The notes under the pieces: generated by a model | The model's input: only the letters and a program-made list of their open reading frames with translations | Told to the model about the DNA's origin: nothing | Database searches by the model: none | Shown here: piece by piece, positions 28,642-37,584 of the stretch | Layout of the letters: every line of letters begins with the position of its first letter | Numbering within the stretch: position 1 is the stretch's first letter | Assembly (NCBI RefSeq): GCF_000241525.1 | Contig: NZ_AHIL01000043.1 | Span: 1 to 64,000, forward strand | Reading direction: 5' to 3' | DNA from: Comamonas testosteroni ATCC 11996 | GTDB taxonomy: Bacteria; Pseudomonadota; Gammaproteobacteria; Burkholderiales; Burkholderiaceae_C | DNA length: 64,000 nucleotides | Made by a program: the position numbers and the translations under genes

Positions 28642-30046
28642 AGCGGGCTCCAGACAGGACATTGGGGGACTGCGTGCGGTGCACGATCTTTCTTGGGTCG
28701 GCGGGCTTGTCGATTTCGATCTGGCGGTCCAAATGCACGACCAGCTGCTGGCCAGCGGGCGTGACCACCGCGTCAAACGAGCTCTTGAGGCGCTCAGTCA
28801 GCCAGCGCACCAGCTCATCGGTGGCTCCAGAACCCATGCGGCCCAGTGCAAAACTGCCGGCATTTCCGGTGATCGAGGAGGTGGTGCCATTGCTGCTGGC
28901 CATGGTGGTGGTCTGGGCCTGCGCCAAGGCCTCGGCGGCCACGCCCAAGCCCTTGGCACCAATGATGTCGGTCAGGTAAGCCGGCGCATTGGTCACGAAC
29001 TTGCCTTGAATACAGGGGTTGCCGTACAGATCACTGATGAATCCAAGGTCTGTGGAACCATTGGTAGCGATGGCTGTGACGCCGGCACCTGCCTGGGTCT
29101 GCGGCGCACGACGCGCCGAAACCGTATGGATCGCACCATCGTTGAACACGAAAGTCATGCTGCGGATCTTTCCCTCGGTGCACGACAGCGCCATATCGCC
29201 TACGGCCACGCCGGTAACGATCATCCCGGCGAGGTCTTCGGGCAACTCCCAGCCGTTGGCGGCCAAGTTGTCGCGCCCGACCATGGCTTTGAATTGCATG
29301 GGGTCCGTCACACGGCCATTGACCGGCACACGGCCGATCAAACTGGTCATCGCGGTGACGCCCGCCAGCGTGGAGTTCTCCGGCAGCGTGAAATAAGCCA
29401 CGGGTTGCGGCTTCGTGGACGCCTGAGTGGCCTGAGCAGCTTGTGCGGCCTGGGCCGCGCTGACCGCACTGGGCATGGATTGCGTGCCGTCCGGGGCTAC
29501 CCGCACGTAGCGCGTAACCATCTTCCCTTGATGCTGGGTTGTCTCGGTGGTGTAGCCCATGGGCGGAACCACCTTGTAGGCAGTGCTGCCACCGGACAAG
29601 CCTAGATCCTGGGAGCCACCAGCGGGACGATGACCTCCGCCGGCGGCATTCGAACCAAGCCCTGTAACAGAGTCGATAGCGTCGCCAATGGGCTTAAAGA
29701 CATCGACTGGGGCTGGATCTGTGTCATTGCTGGTACCACCAACAGCACCAGCAGAAGAGGTGCCTGCAGGTGCACCTTTCTCCAAGCGCTCCAGGCGCTT
29801 GTTGAAATCCTGGTTAGCACGGAGCACATCCTGAATATCAGCACGCAGATCCTTGTTGGAGGCCACCACTGTGGCCAGCGTCTCGCTGGGCGTGTCCTCA
29901 TCGGCGCCTGCCGTTTTGGGCAGGGGGGCGGCTGCCATGGGCGCAGCGGTCGGTGCATTGTTCTGGCGCATGACGATGACCGAGCCGACGATGACGAAGG
30001 CCACAATGACAAGAACAGGGGTGAGTTTGTTGCTTTTCACTGCCAT
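28628..30046 (-). CDS. ICE transfer protein, PFL_4705 family (TraB/VirB10-like)
   Basis: 472-aa protein with a cytoplasmic start, one TM (VLVIVAFVIVGSVIVM, about 10-28), a coiled coil around the DLRADIQDVLRANQDFNKRL stretch, then a beta-rich C-terminal half. This is the TraB/VirB10 layout, matching TIGR03752. ATG 30046 follows the preceding stop; a longer frame to 30199 is a shadow. It would bridge inner and outer membranes in the core complex. Confidence 0.83.
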   Translation of the reverse strand: MAVKSNKLTPVLVIVAFVIVGSVIVMRQNNAPTAAPMAAAPLPKTAGADEDTPSETLATVVASNKDLRADIQDVLRANQDFNKRLERLEKGAPAGTSSAGAVGGTSNDTDPAPVDVFKPIGDAIDSVTGLGSNAAGGGHRPAGGSQDLGLSGGSTAYKVVPPMGYTTETTQHQGKMVTRYVRVAPDGTQSMPSAVSAAQAAQAAQATQASTKPQPVAYFTLPENSTLAGVTAMTSLIGRVPVNGRVTDPMQFKAMVGRDNLAANGWELPEDLAGMIVTGVAVGDMALSCTEGKIRSMTFVFNDGAIHTVSARRAPQTQAGAGVTAIATNGSTDLGFISDLYGNPCIQGKFVTNAPAYLTDIIGAKGLGVAAEALAQAQTTTMASSNGTTSSITGNAGSFALGRMGSGATDELVRWLTERLKSSFDAVVTPAGQQLVVHLDRQIEIDKPADPRKIVHRTQSPNVLSGARYGLE

Positions 30047-30053
30047 GGGGGCC

Positions 30054-31151
30054 TCACAGACAGGACTCGAAAGTGCGATCGCACACCAGGTAGACCGCCG
30101 TGGTGTCGGTGTCAGTGCCAGCAGCACCGATCCGGCCATGTTGGGCCGTGGCCGAGAGCCAGCGCCCGCGCAAGCTCTCCAAGGGCAGCTCCAGGGCAAA
30201 GCTCGAGCGGTTGGTGACGCGCACCGCAGTCACATACAGGTTTCCCGACTTCCACTGGCCTACGGGCGCAGCGTCCACGGCAGAGCCACGGAACAGTGTC
30301 GGCACGGGCTCGGTTCCTACGCCAACCTGGCTCACACCTGGCATGCCACCAGCCAAGCGTCGAGGTGCGTAGAGCTGGCGGGCAGCATGTCGAGTGAGCT
30401 GCACCATGTCCGCAGCAACACTCTCTTGCTGTTGAGACTGGCCGCCAGACAATGCAGCTCCACCAATGGGGTTCGGCACGGTCGTGGGCTCGATCACAGA
30501 AACCTGCAGCTCGCCTTTAGCGGACTGCGTGGACACGACCTTGCCCTTGGAGTCTTTAGCGTCTGGAGCGGCTACCGCAATCAGATCCATCGGAATCTGC
30601 TGGCCGCTATCCACCAGCTCGGCAATGATTCGGATCGCCGTGAATGGCACGAGCGCAGTCACATAGATCGTGCCGGCGATCGACTCGATACGCGCCACGC
30701 TATCCATGTCACTGGGCATGCGCAGCAACGCATCGGCTGGCAGGGTCACAAGGCGCTCCTGGCCGACCGTCAGATTCACCCGGACTGGCTCACGCGCAAA
30801 CACAGCACGCTCGGCAGGGCCAGAAGTCAAAGGAGCTGGGCCAACGCGGCGTAGAGACGCTTCGGCAGCTGCGCGCCTGGCGGAGCCCACGGCTGTATTC
30901 GCCAGCGGTGCGGGCACGCTCACGCCTGCCACCATGCGCCCGCCAGCTGGGGCGCGTCCTGCATTGGCTCCTGCAGCTGGTGTTGTAGCTGCTGCACCCG
31001 TTTGGCCCAGGTCAATAGGCTCATTGAACTCGGGCGTCTCGGTACTGCCCGCCAGCGATTCGACCTGCTGAGCAGCGACGCTGCCATGCAGAAGCTGCAG
31101 GGCGACCAGGAGGCAGATCGAAAGAGAACGACGTTGGATCATGTGGATCAA
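30054..31151 (-). CDS. ICE transfer protein, PFL_4704 family (TraK/VirB9-like)
   Basis: 365-aa exported protein with a signal peptide ending SVAAQQ. The N-terminal part is Ala/Gly-rich (residues 50-90), then a TraK-like region (VNLTVGQERLVTLPADALLRM, in two overlapping halves). This position between the TraE-like and TraB-like genes matches TIGR03749. Start MIHMIQ overlaps the upstream stop by 4; M4 is an alternative. Probably an outer-membrane core subunit. Confidence 0.8.
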   Translation of the reverse strand: MIHMIQRRSLSICLLVALQLLHGSVAAQQVESLAGSTETPEFNEPIDLGQTGAAATTPAAGANAGRAPAGGRMVAGVSVPAPLANTAVGSARRAAAEASLRRVGPAPLTSGPAERAVFAREPVRVNLTVGQERLVTLPADALLRMPSDMDSVARIESIAGTIYVTALVPFTAIRIIAELVDSGQQIPMDLIAVAAPDAKDSKGKVVSTQSAKGELQVSVIEPTTVPNPIGGAALSGGQSQQQESVAADMVQLTRHAARQLYAPRRLAGGMPGVSQVGVGTEPVPTLFRGSAVDAAPVGQWKSGNLYVTAVRVTNRSSFALELPLESLRGRWLSATAQHGRIGAAGTDTDTTAVYLVCDRTFESCL

Positions 31152-31888
31152 TCGACAGAGGTGTCACGAGGCAGGCTCGAAGGGGCAATAGTTCCGGGCA
31201 GACGCGGTGCTTTCAGGTCCGCTTGAACCGGCGCGCCAGGCTTGAGCTCCGCAGGATTGAGGCGCGCGGGCTGGCTACTGCCGAAGCAATCCAAGCCCAG
31301 ACGCCATGGGTTGCGCTCACGGTCCACATCGAAGCGCACCACGCGCAGCGGGTACCGAATGAATACGTCCTTGACCGGCTGCCCTGCGAAGGTCTCCTGA
31401 ACCTGCATGTCCAGCAGCACCGTCCAGGCATCCGAGCCTTCACGGATCACGCGGTTTTCGCTGTACGGGAATCCGGGGATCTCGCTGATCTGGCGAGTAC
31501 GGCGGCGCAACTCGCCTTTGGCATGACGCTGCTGCATATCGGTTTGCAGTTGCGCCTGGCAACGAGGCGTCAGATAGAACTGCATCGCATAAATCTGCTT
31601 GCCATAGTCTTGAGAGCCATCGCTTTGCCAGCGATTAATCTGCTGCCAGATGTAGTACGCAAAACCGTAGGCATTTGTAGACGGCACTGGAGACTGCCCA
31701 TCAATAACCCGTATCGTGTCACCCGCCTTAATATCTGGCGCAACGTGCAAGTCGATATTCTTTGGAACGCGCGAAGCGAACCACATGCCAGCCACTGCCA
31801 GCCCTACTATGCCAAATATGATTTTGGTAAGCTTTGCGCTATGGCTGCGCTCGGACGCAAGTGCGTCCAGATAATCACCACTGCTCAT
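31148..31888 (-). CDS. ICE transfer protein, PFL_4703 family (TraE/VirB8-like)
   Basis: 246 aa with a short cytoplasmic N-terminus, one TM (IIFGIVGLAVAGMWFA, about 23-40) and a periplasmic domain (FYLTPRCQAQLQ, WTVLLDMQVQETF). This is the architecture of TraE/VirB8 nucleation proteins, as in TIGR03746. Its ATG overlaps the upstream stop by one base (TAATG). Confidence 0.82.
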   Translation of the reverse strand: MSSGDYLDALASERSHSAKLTKIIFGIVGLAVAGMWFASRVPKNIDLHVAPDIKAGDTIRVIDGQSPVPSTNAYGFAYYIWQQINRWQSDGSQDYGKQIYAMQFYLTPRCQAQLQTDMQQRHAKGELRRRTRQISEIPGFPYSENRVIREGSDAWTVLLDMQVQETFAGQPVKDVFIRYPLRVVRFDVDRERNPWRLGLDCFGSSQPARLNPAELKPGAPVQADLKAPRLPGTIAPSSLPRDTSVD

Positions 31889-32316
31889 TATTTGGTTTCC
31901 GATGATTTGGCTTCAGCCCTGATCGAATTCAAGCGATAGCTGCAACCCAATTGCATCCGGCCGTCATGAACCAGAAATTTTGGCTTGGCCAAGTTGTGCG
32001 ACACGAGAAAAAAATGCATCCAATGAAGGTAGTAGCCTTCAGGGCGGTTTCTCTTTACTTCTTGCAGGTACAGTGATGAATACCACAGCACTGTGAAAGG
32101 CACGATAATGCATATAACTGGAACAGTGATCCAAAGTCCCGAGATATATGCAACCACGCCTCCGACAAACAGGCTGGCGGCGAAAGACACGGCCCCAATG
32201 TACCCGGCTTCGCTTGCTGCCATGCCATTGATAATAGGTGGCTCAGAGTTCACGCGATCGGTCAGCGGAGCCGAAGCAATGGACATGCCTTGAGGACGGG
32301 TGTCTTTCGCTGTCAT
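31888..32316 (-). CDS. ICE transfer protein, PFL_4702 family (TraL-like)
   Basis: 142 aa with two adjacent TMs around residues 37-85 (AASLFVGGVVAYISGLW; VPVICIIVPFTVLWY) and a soluble tail, like TraL/VirB3-type proteins and TIGR03750. It sits one base after the upstream gene and overlaps the next by one base. Confidence 0.8.
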   Translation of the reverse strand: MTAKDTRPQGMSIASAPLTDRVNSEPPIINGMAASEAGYIGAVSFAASLFVGGVVAYISGLWITVPVICIIVPFTVLWYSSLYLQEVKRNRPEGYYLHWMHFFLVSHNLAKPKFLVHDGRMQLGCSYRLNSIRAEAKSSETK

Positions 32317-32317
32317 G

Positions 32318-32701
32318 TCAGGCCAGGGTCTGAGTAGCGTAATTGACCATCAACACCACGAGGCTGAGAATAATGACGCTAACAATTACGTGCTCTTTTA
32401 GATCGCCAAGCTGAATAGTGCCTTTGGTGTAGTCGCGATAGCGTTGCAGCGAAGCAATTACCACATATAAAAATGCGGCAACCGCAAGGACCAAACCCAG
32501 GATGGTAAATCCGAGTTTCAGATAAGCGCCTATGATCCCAAGAATATCGCCTTCTTGTGTGGTGCCGCCGCCGATACTTCCACCTGCTGGAGGTTGAATT
32601 GTTGGCAGAGCGCTAAAAGCAGGGCAGGTTGCAAGCAGCACAACCGGAGCCAATGCGATAGATGCGATGCCAGAGTTAATTTTTTTCAAGTGTTTCTTCA
32701 T
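32318..32701 (-). CDS. ICE transfer protein, TIGR03745-like (possible pilin subunit)
   Basis: 127 aa. A long signal peptide (about 1-31) is followed by a Gly/Pro-rich linker and two TMs (KLGFTILGLVLAVAAFLYVV; VIVSVIILSLVVLMVNYA). Size and topology resemble VirB2/TraA-type pilins, and this family holds that place in GI-type clusters. The pilin role is inferred. Confidence 0.75.
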   Translation of the reverse strand: MKKHLKKINSGIASIALAPVVLLATCPAFSALPTIQPPAGGSIGGGTTQEGDILGIIGAYLKLGFTILGLVLAVAAFLYVVIASLQRYRDYTKGTIQLGDLKEHVIVSVIILSLVVLMVNYATQTLA

Positions 32702-32727
32702 GATTTCTCCTGTCGATTAATTGATTT

Positions 32728-32970
32728 CTATAGGATGATTGATCCAAGCACTCCGGTCACTAATAAAACGGTAATAGCGACACCAATACATGCCCTCATG
32801 GCCTCCGATGTATCTAGCTCTCCATCCCCAAAGGCCTTCAATATCAGTGTCCCGAGCCATGCACCGACAGAAAACACTATCGCAAACACCAAGACAAAAA
32901 TCAGGTACTTCAAGTTTTGAGGATTGAAGCCGGCGCCTTGTACGAATGCCGTCGCCATTTCTGAACGCAT
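32728..32970 (-). CDS. ICE transfer protein, PFL_4701 family (TIGR03758-like)
   Basis: 80-aa protein with two TMs (YLIFVLVFAIVFSVGAWLG; CIGVAITVLLVTGVLGSI). A short, conserved membrane subunit of the GI-type T4SS, lying between the RAQPRD gene and the pilin-like gene. Function unknown; possibly a pilin or inner-membrane component. Confidence 0.78.
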   Translation of the reverse strand: MRSEMATAFVQGAGFNPQNLKYLIFVLVFAIVFSVGAWLGTLILKAFGDGELDTSEAMRACIGVAITVLLVTGVLGSIIL

Positions 32971-32988
32971 GGTTTGTTTTTCTTTTGG

Positions 32989-33303
32989 TTATTGCCGATA
33001 GTCACCACGCAATGGGGCGACTGGGCGAGGCTGGCGAGGTGCATCCACGTGGTTTGTTACGCCGAGGCGCAGCAGCTCCAGGTCGCGCTGCAGCCAGTCG
33101 TAGCGGAACTTCACGCGCTGGCCGGTCGGCGCGGCTTTCTCCGCGTCAGCAACCATCAATTGCACCTGCTCGATCTCGCCAGCGATGCGCGCCAAGCGCT
33201 CGCGCTCCAGCTCGTCGTCGGTAACATCTGCCCAGGCCATCGCAGTGGTGGAGAGCACTCCAATCACCAAGAGGGCAAAGAACGAATGTCGTGAGCGTTT
33301 CAT
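32989..33303 (-). CDS. RAQPRD-family integrative element protein
   Basis: 104-aa exported protein with a signal peptide ending AMAWADV. The mature part is helical (IAGEIEQVQLMVADAEKA; FRYDWLQRDLELLRLGV). This matches the RAQPRD family (TIGR01690), a periplasmic marker of these ICEs; here the end reads PRQPRPVAPLRGDYRQ. ATG 33303 has GGAGAT 9 bases upstream. The longer frame to 33660 is a shadow of the next gene. Confidence 0.82.
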   Translation of the reverse strand: MKRSRHSFFALLVIGVLSTTAMAWADVTDDELERERLARIAGEIEQVQLMVADAEKAAPTGQRVKFRYDWLQRDLELLRLGVTNHVDAPRQPRPVAPLRGDYRQ

Positions 33304-33326
33304 CAATATCTCCTTCAAAATCAATG

Positions 33327-34103
33327 TCATGCGTATTTCTTGAACGCGCCTACCGTTGTCGATAGGGTGAATGCCACAAGCACGGTGAACACCAGAACCA
33401 TGTAGGCCGGGTTGAAGCCGCCGAATGGCCAGGACAGGTACAAGCCAAAGCCACCTGTAAGCGCCCAGCCCACATAGCGCTTGGCGTGGTGGTAGACGAA
33501 CGAGGATTCGCGGCCGCCTTGCCAACGGCGCCGATCCCTGCGCACCAGGCCGTCGATCACCCCCATCAGGCAAGCGAGCGCAAATGCGGGGAGCGCGAAA
33601 ACAGCAGTGCAGAGGCGCAGCAGAACGTCCTGCAGGACAAACATGCTGATGACCACCCATTCACTGAGCATGTGGATGAACGACGAACCGGCCTTGGCCA
33701 GCCCTTTGAGTTGGGGCTGCACGCTTTGACCCAGAAAGCTAGGCAGAGCCGCATCTGTACCAGCCTGCTGGGCGGCCAAGTTGCGCTGATACCAGCGCAG
33801 CGCGCCAAGACGCTCGTAGGGCATACGCACCCACTTCACGATGCGCAGCGAAAAGTCCACGGTGTCTGGCACTAGCAGACTGCGTGGAGCGGCTGCGATA
33901 TAGCGCAGATCCTGCTGCACCATCTCCTGTGCATGGCGGATGCCCTGGCCATGCCAGAAGAAATAGCCACCGCCGACTTCAATCACCAGACCAATGAGCC
34001 ACGAGGACACTGTCACGCTGAATAGTCCAAAGCCAACCAACACGGCCACCCCCACAGGGCCGTGTGTGCTTGGCTTTCTGGCGGACGAGTTCGGAGCCGT
34101 CAT
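33327..34103 (-). CDS. ICE membrane protein, PFL_4697 family (TIGR03747-like)
   Basis: 258-aa polytopic protein with TMs near 15-45, 130-180 and 215-245 and a periplasmic loop. It always follows traD in GI-type loci and probably works with the coupling protein. ATGA overlap with the traD stop. Confidence 0.8.
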   Translation of the reverse strand: MTAPNSSARKPSTHGPVGVAVLVGFGLFSVTVSSWLIGLVIEVGGGYFFWHGQGIRHAQEMVQQDLRYIAAAPRSLLVPDTVDFSLRIVKWVRMPYERLGALRWYQRNLAAQQAGTDAALPSFLGQSVQPQLKGLAKAGSSFIHMLSEWVVISMFVLQDVLLRLCTAVFALPAFALACLMGVIDGLVRRDRRRWQGGRESSFVYHHAKRYVGWALTGGFGLYLSWPFGGFNPAYMVLVFTVLVAFTLSTTVGAFKKYA

Positions 34104-36346
34104 AAGTGGGGCCCCATCACGTTGCCGGCCACGGCGGACGAAGTTGCACCTGCCATGGCGTAGCCAGGCATATCGTCATCAAAGGCAGAGGCGAGATCCG
34201 TGTCGATCAGCCCACCTGCACCAGCGCCCAAGGGCTGTGTACTGAGCCAATCGGTTTCTGCGGCCCACGTCTCACTCGTGCGATAGCGGCGCTTCATGTC
34301 CTCAGCAACCGCCTTGAGCGAAGCTGGTATGAACGGGTCGTCCTTGCTATCAGCCAGAGGAATACGAATCTTGTGGCAGCGATTGCCTTCCAGCAGCGCA
34401 AACGCTTGACCCTGTGGCAATGAAAGAACGTCCGAAGGCTCGATCAGCGGCGCCTTCGACTTGTTCGCTATGTCGTTGTTCTGGCTGGTGAAATCGACGC
34501 CATTGCCCTGAGCAGCCGTGTCCGACACGCCCGATACTGGCGTGAGCACCGTTACATTGACCTGTGGCACCTGGTCCGTCAGCAGGCTCGCGGTCGCCTT
34601 GCTGCGCACCCGCAGCATGCAAAGGTGGTTGAAGTTGTCGAGGATCTGGCCAGCCTTGGCCTTGTCACCAACCTTCGCCTCGATGTCGAACATCGACTGG
34701 GTGTATGCAGTGATGCGAAAGCCCGATCCGCCCAACTTGTTGACCATCGGAACGAACTCGGGGCCTGCAATCTCGTTGACCTCATCGAAATGGCAACACA
34801 CAGTCGGCAGCTGCAGCTTCCCGTCGCCGTGTGGGTCGAGGCCTGTCTTGTAGAGCTTGCCGCCGGTCGAAACGAGATCGGACAGCATGGAATTACCCAC
34901 GGCAGACGAAACCACGGAGTCAGACAAGGCATCCAGGCCGGCATACACGATGCCGCCCTGGCGGAACACCGTCATCCAGTCGAAGATCGGCCGCTTGTCG
35001 TTCGGGTCGAAGTAGTCCGGGCTGATGAGCTTGCCAACTGCGCCAGAGGTGAGCTTTTCGAGGAATGGCCCCAGGCTGGCAATGATCTTTTCGTAGAACG
35101 AACGCTCGTAGCTGAATGCGGCCGCCAGGCCGACCAGTACCTTGTCGTCCAGTCGTGCTTCCTTGATGAGCAGATACATCGCCACCTGATCGGGCGAACG
35201 ATCCTGCAGGCTTCTAGGAACCGGGGCCTTCTTTGCCACGATAGCGCGCTCCAGCTCCACCAGGCGGTCCTGATAGCTGCCGAAGCGCTGGGGATGGTCA
35301 ATCGCGAGCTTACGAAACGTCATGCCCGCGTAGTCCATGAACAGCGGGTCAATGCCAGTCACGTCCTTGAGCAGCGTCTCGTAGGTCGGAATGCGGCCGA
35401 GTGCCACCTGGGCCTGAGCCACGATGTTGGTGAACCGCCAGCTGAACTCCTTGAATGCAGCCGAGTTGCCCGAGGAGGGCAGGGCATTCGTCGCACGACC
35501 AGCGACTTCGGTGATACGCGCGAAATTGCCAATGCCGTTGTAGCGTGCAGAAATCTCCGGGTAGCCCAGATGGAACATATAGAACTGATCCAGGCGGCCA
35601 GCGCGTCGTGCCTCAGCGTGCATGCGTAGCATCAGCTCCGCGTCGCCCTTGGGGTCGATGACGATCACCACATGGCCGGCATGAATGTCCTGAGAGCACA
35701 GAAGCTCCAAGAGGCGCGTCTTGCCCACGCGAGTCGTGCCCATCACCAGCAAGTGGCCAGAGCGCGAGCCTTGGCGCAACACCACCGGCTTTTCGTTCTG
35801 CACTCCCACGCCATGAAGCACAGGGTTGCCGCCCAGGTCCACGCCCGTGGCGAAGGGGTTGGCGGTACCGCCGACATCAAGCGCACGCTCCAGTACCCTG
35901 GCCAGCAGGCTGTCGGTCTTGGCCTGCGCCCACTTGCGCATCTTTTCGCCGGTCGCTGCGAGCTTGAGCTCGGTTGGCGAGGCCTTCACGAAGCGCTGAA
36001 CATCTGTCTCACGCGCGTCCAGCAAGCGCTGGGTGTGCAACTGCGTCCACTCAAAGCCTTCGCCCAGGTAGAGATGCTCCTTGAGATTGACAGGAAGCTT
36101 GTGAGGGGCCAAGCGCGTCATCTTGGTGAACTTCAGCCCGCGTTGATAGCTATAGACCTGGAAGGCCTGGCGCGCACGCACGCAACCGAAGCCGGCAGCG
36201 ATTGCACCCGAGACTGCGCCCAGCGAGTGGGGCATCATCAGCGCCCATGGTGCGGCTGCTGCCACGCCAGCAATCCCAAAAGCTGTGGCAGCGCTCAATG
36301 CTTCGACTGGCGGCCTCAGCACGCCTTCCATGGTCCCGTCAGTCAC
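34100..36346 (-). CDS. traD: type IV coupling protein TraD (SXT/TOL subfamily)
   Basis: 748-aa coupling ATPase linking the relaxosome to the T4SS. An N-terminal hydrophobic hairpin lies near residues 15-50. Walker A is MGTTRVGKTRLLELL (near residue 195), followed by VVIVIDPKGD and the TraG/TraD C-terminal motifs (VCCHFDEVNEI, RITAYTQSMFD). The start is GTG 36346 with GGAGG 7 bases upstream; it overlaps a 56-aa ORF by GTGA. The frame extends to 36595 but lacks a better start. Intact by length. Confidence 0.9.
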   Translation of the reverse strand: MTDGTMEGVLRPPVEALSAATAFGIAGVAAAAPWALMMPHSLGAVSGAIAAGFGCVRARQAFQVYSYQRGLKFTKMTRLAPHKLPVNLKEHLYLGEGFEWTQLHTQRLLDARETDVQRFVKASPTELKLAATGEKMRKWAQAKTDSLLARVLERALDVGGTANPFATGVDLGGNPVLHGVGVQNEKPVVLRQGSRSGHLLVMGTTRVGKTRLLELLCSQDIHAGHVVIVIDPKGDAELMLRMHAEARRAGRLDQFYMFHLGYPEISARYNGIGNFARITEVAGRATNALPSSGNSAAFKEFSWRFTNIVAQAQVALGRIPTYETLLKDVTGIDPLFMDYAGMTFRKLAIDHPQRFGSYQDRLVELERAIVAKKAPVPRSLQDRSPDQVAMYLLIKEARLDDKVLVGLAAAFSYERSFYEKIIASLGPFLEKLTSGAVGKLISPDYFDPNDKRPIFDWMTVFRQGGIVYAGLDALSDSVVSSAVGNSMLSDLVSTGGKLYKTGLDPHGDGKLQLPTVCCHFDEVNEIAGPEFVPMVNKLGGSGFRITAYTQSMFDIEAKVGDKAKAGQILDNFNHLCMLRVRSKATASLLTDQVPQVNVTVLTPVSGVSDTAAQGNGVDFTSQNNDIANKSKAPLIEPSDVLSLPQGQAFALLEGNRCHKIRIPLADSKDDPFIPASLKAVAEDMKRRYRTSETWAAETDWLSTQPLGAGAGGLIDTDLASAFDDDMPGYAMAGATSSAVAGNVMGPHL

Positions 36347-36513
36347 TGCATGCCCTCCAGTTGGAACATGCCGTGAAGGCTTGGAACATTTTGGGACTGC
36401 GCAGCCACAAAAGGCGTTCCAAGCTGGCTCAGCCCAGCACGCAACAGTCGAGCATTGGCGCATGCTTTCACAGCGCCTTCCGATCCGAAATGCACCAGGC
36501 CAAGTCCGATCAT
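36343..36513 (-). CDS. 56-aa ORF nested between TIGR03765-like gene and traD
   Basis: Begins with ATG overlapping the upstream TGA (ATGA) and ends with TGA overlapping the traD GTG (GTGA). The product is a small, mostly soluble protein (MIGLGLVHFGSEGAVKACAN at the start, ending FQLEGMQ). Four-base overlaps at both ends are strong evidence for translation. Not recognised; an accessory of the coupling protein is a guess. Confidence 0.6.
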   Translation of the reverse strand: MIGLGLVHFGSEGAVKACANARLLRAGLSQLGTPFVAAQSQNVPSLHGMFQLEGMQ

Positions 36514-37049
36514 GGAGCCTCCGCAAACGTGCGCTGAGGCAGGATCTGGTAGGCGCGGCCATTGCTGTGCACCAGCACGGGAAAAACTGGCGCACCCTTG
36601 GCGATCAATGTGTCTGCAAGGAATGCCCCTGTATCAGGAGCCAATTGCAAGGGGCTGGCCACTTGCTGCAGCAGCTTGAATGCGGCTGGCGTTGCTGCCT
36701 GCACCACAATGCCGACTGCATTGAGCTGTATCAGCTTCTTGTGATTGAAGGCTACCCAGCGCAAAGACGCGTCGTCCGCGCCGATCACGAACATGGGCTG
36801 AGTCAGCCATTGGCCATTGAAGACCTGCACGCCGTCTTGCTTGAGCACACCGCCGCGCAATTGGCTGCGAAACGGGAAACGCAGCCCGTCGAGCACATTC
36901 GCCTCATCTGTGCCGCCCACGATCTGGGCCACATAGGGCGCCAACGGCACAGACTTACCGCTGTCGTGGATCATCTCCAGCTCCACGCCGGCCAGGGCCG
37001 GCACGCTGCAAGCGAATCCAAGGGCGAGGATGGCGAACCGGCAGCGCAT
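36510..37049 (-). CDS. ICE transfer protein, PFL_4695 family (TIGR03765-like)
   Basis: 179-aa exported protein from ATG 37049, with a signal peptide ending VPALAGVE. Domain features are HDSGKSVPLAPYV and the C-terminal stretch APVFPVLVHSNGRAYQILP, as in TIGR03765 proteins upstream of traD. The longer frame to 37088 overlaps the upstream gene and gives no signal peptide start. It lies 1 base after the preceding stop. Confidence 0.8.
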   Translation of the reverse strand: MRCRFAILALGFACSVPALAGVELEMIHDSGKSVPLAPYVAQIVGGTDEANVLDGLRFPFRSQLRGGVLKQDGVQVFNGQWLTQPMFVIGADDASLRWVAFNHKKLIQLNAVGIVVQAATPAAFKLLQQVASPLQLAPDTGAFLADTLIAKGAPVFPVLVHSNGRAYQILPQRTFAEAP

Positions 37050-37050
37050 A

Positions 37051-37581
37051 TCAGCGTTTTCCGCGGTTGGCAGGAGCTGGCGATGCACGCTCGATGATCT
37101 GCGTGCGCGGCACGTTCAGCATGTCGGCTGCACCTACAGACGACTGCACGCGCGGCAGGCCGTCATAGTTCACCATCGGCTCGTTGGGATACAGGCGGGC
37201 CATAGCCGCCTGCATTTCACGGTCCCACAAGATGCTTCGCTCCACATCTTGGTGGAAGATCCGCGCCATGCGCTCGGCATACTGACGGCGCTCTGCATCG
37301 TTGCGAGCATGAATGCCCAGCACCTCAAGGGGCGAGAGCTCCTTGACCGAGAAATTAGCACGAGGTCCCAGCGACAGCACCTTGGCGCGCTGCATCTCAT
37401 CGGCAGTCAGACCCCACATCTGTTGCACTGCACGCGCTGTCTCGTCCAGTTGCGAGCGGCCCTGTTGAGTCGTGCTGGGCAGCGAGCCCGCTTCTGCAGT
37501 GCGGCCAGTGCGCAGCTGCGCAAGGGCGCCCGTGCTCAGCTGCAATGCGACCACGGTGGCAATAAAGGCAGTTTTTTTCAT
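37051..37581 (-). CDS. ICE transfer protein, PFL_4693 family (TIGR03759-like)
   Basis: 176-aa exported protein with a signal peptide ending TGALAQ. The conserved block WGLTADEMQRAKVLSLGPR is followed by LSPLEVLGIHARNDAERRQY and AERMARIFHQDVER, matching TIGR03759. It is directly followed by the PFL_4695-like gene; the lytic transglycosylase commonly seen between them in related clusters is absent here. Confidence 0.8.
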   Translation of the reverse strand: MKKTAFIATVVALQLSTGALAQLRTGRTAEAGSLPSTTQQGRSQLDETARAVQQMWGLTADEMQRAKVLSLGPRANFSVKELSPLEVLGIHARNDAERRQYAERMARIFHQDVERSILWDREMQAAMARLYPNEPMVNYDGLPRVQSSVGAADMLNVPRTQIIERASPAPANRGKR

Positions 37582-37584
37582 GAA

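Noticed and set aside
28502-29605. 367-aa plus-strand ORF
   Set aside because: Opposes the TraB-like and lipoprotein genes; no start signal and no recognisable domain.
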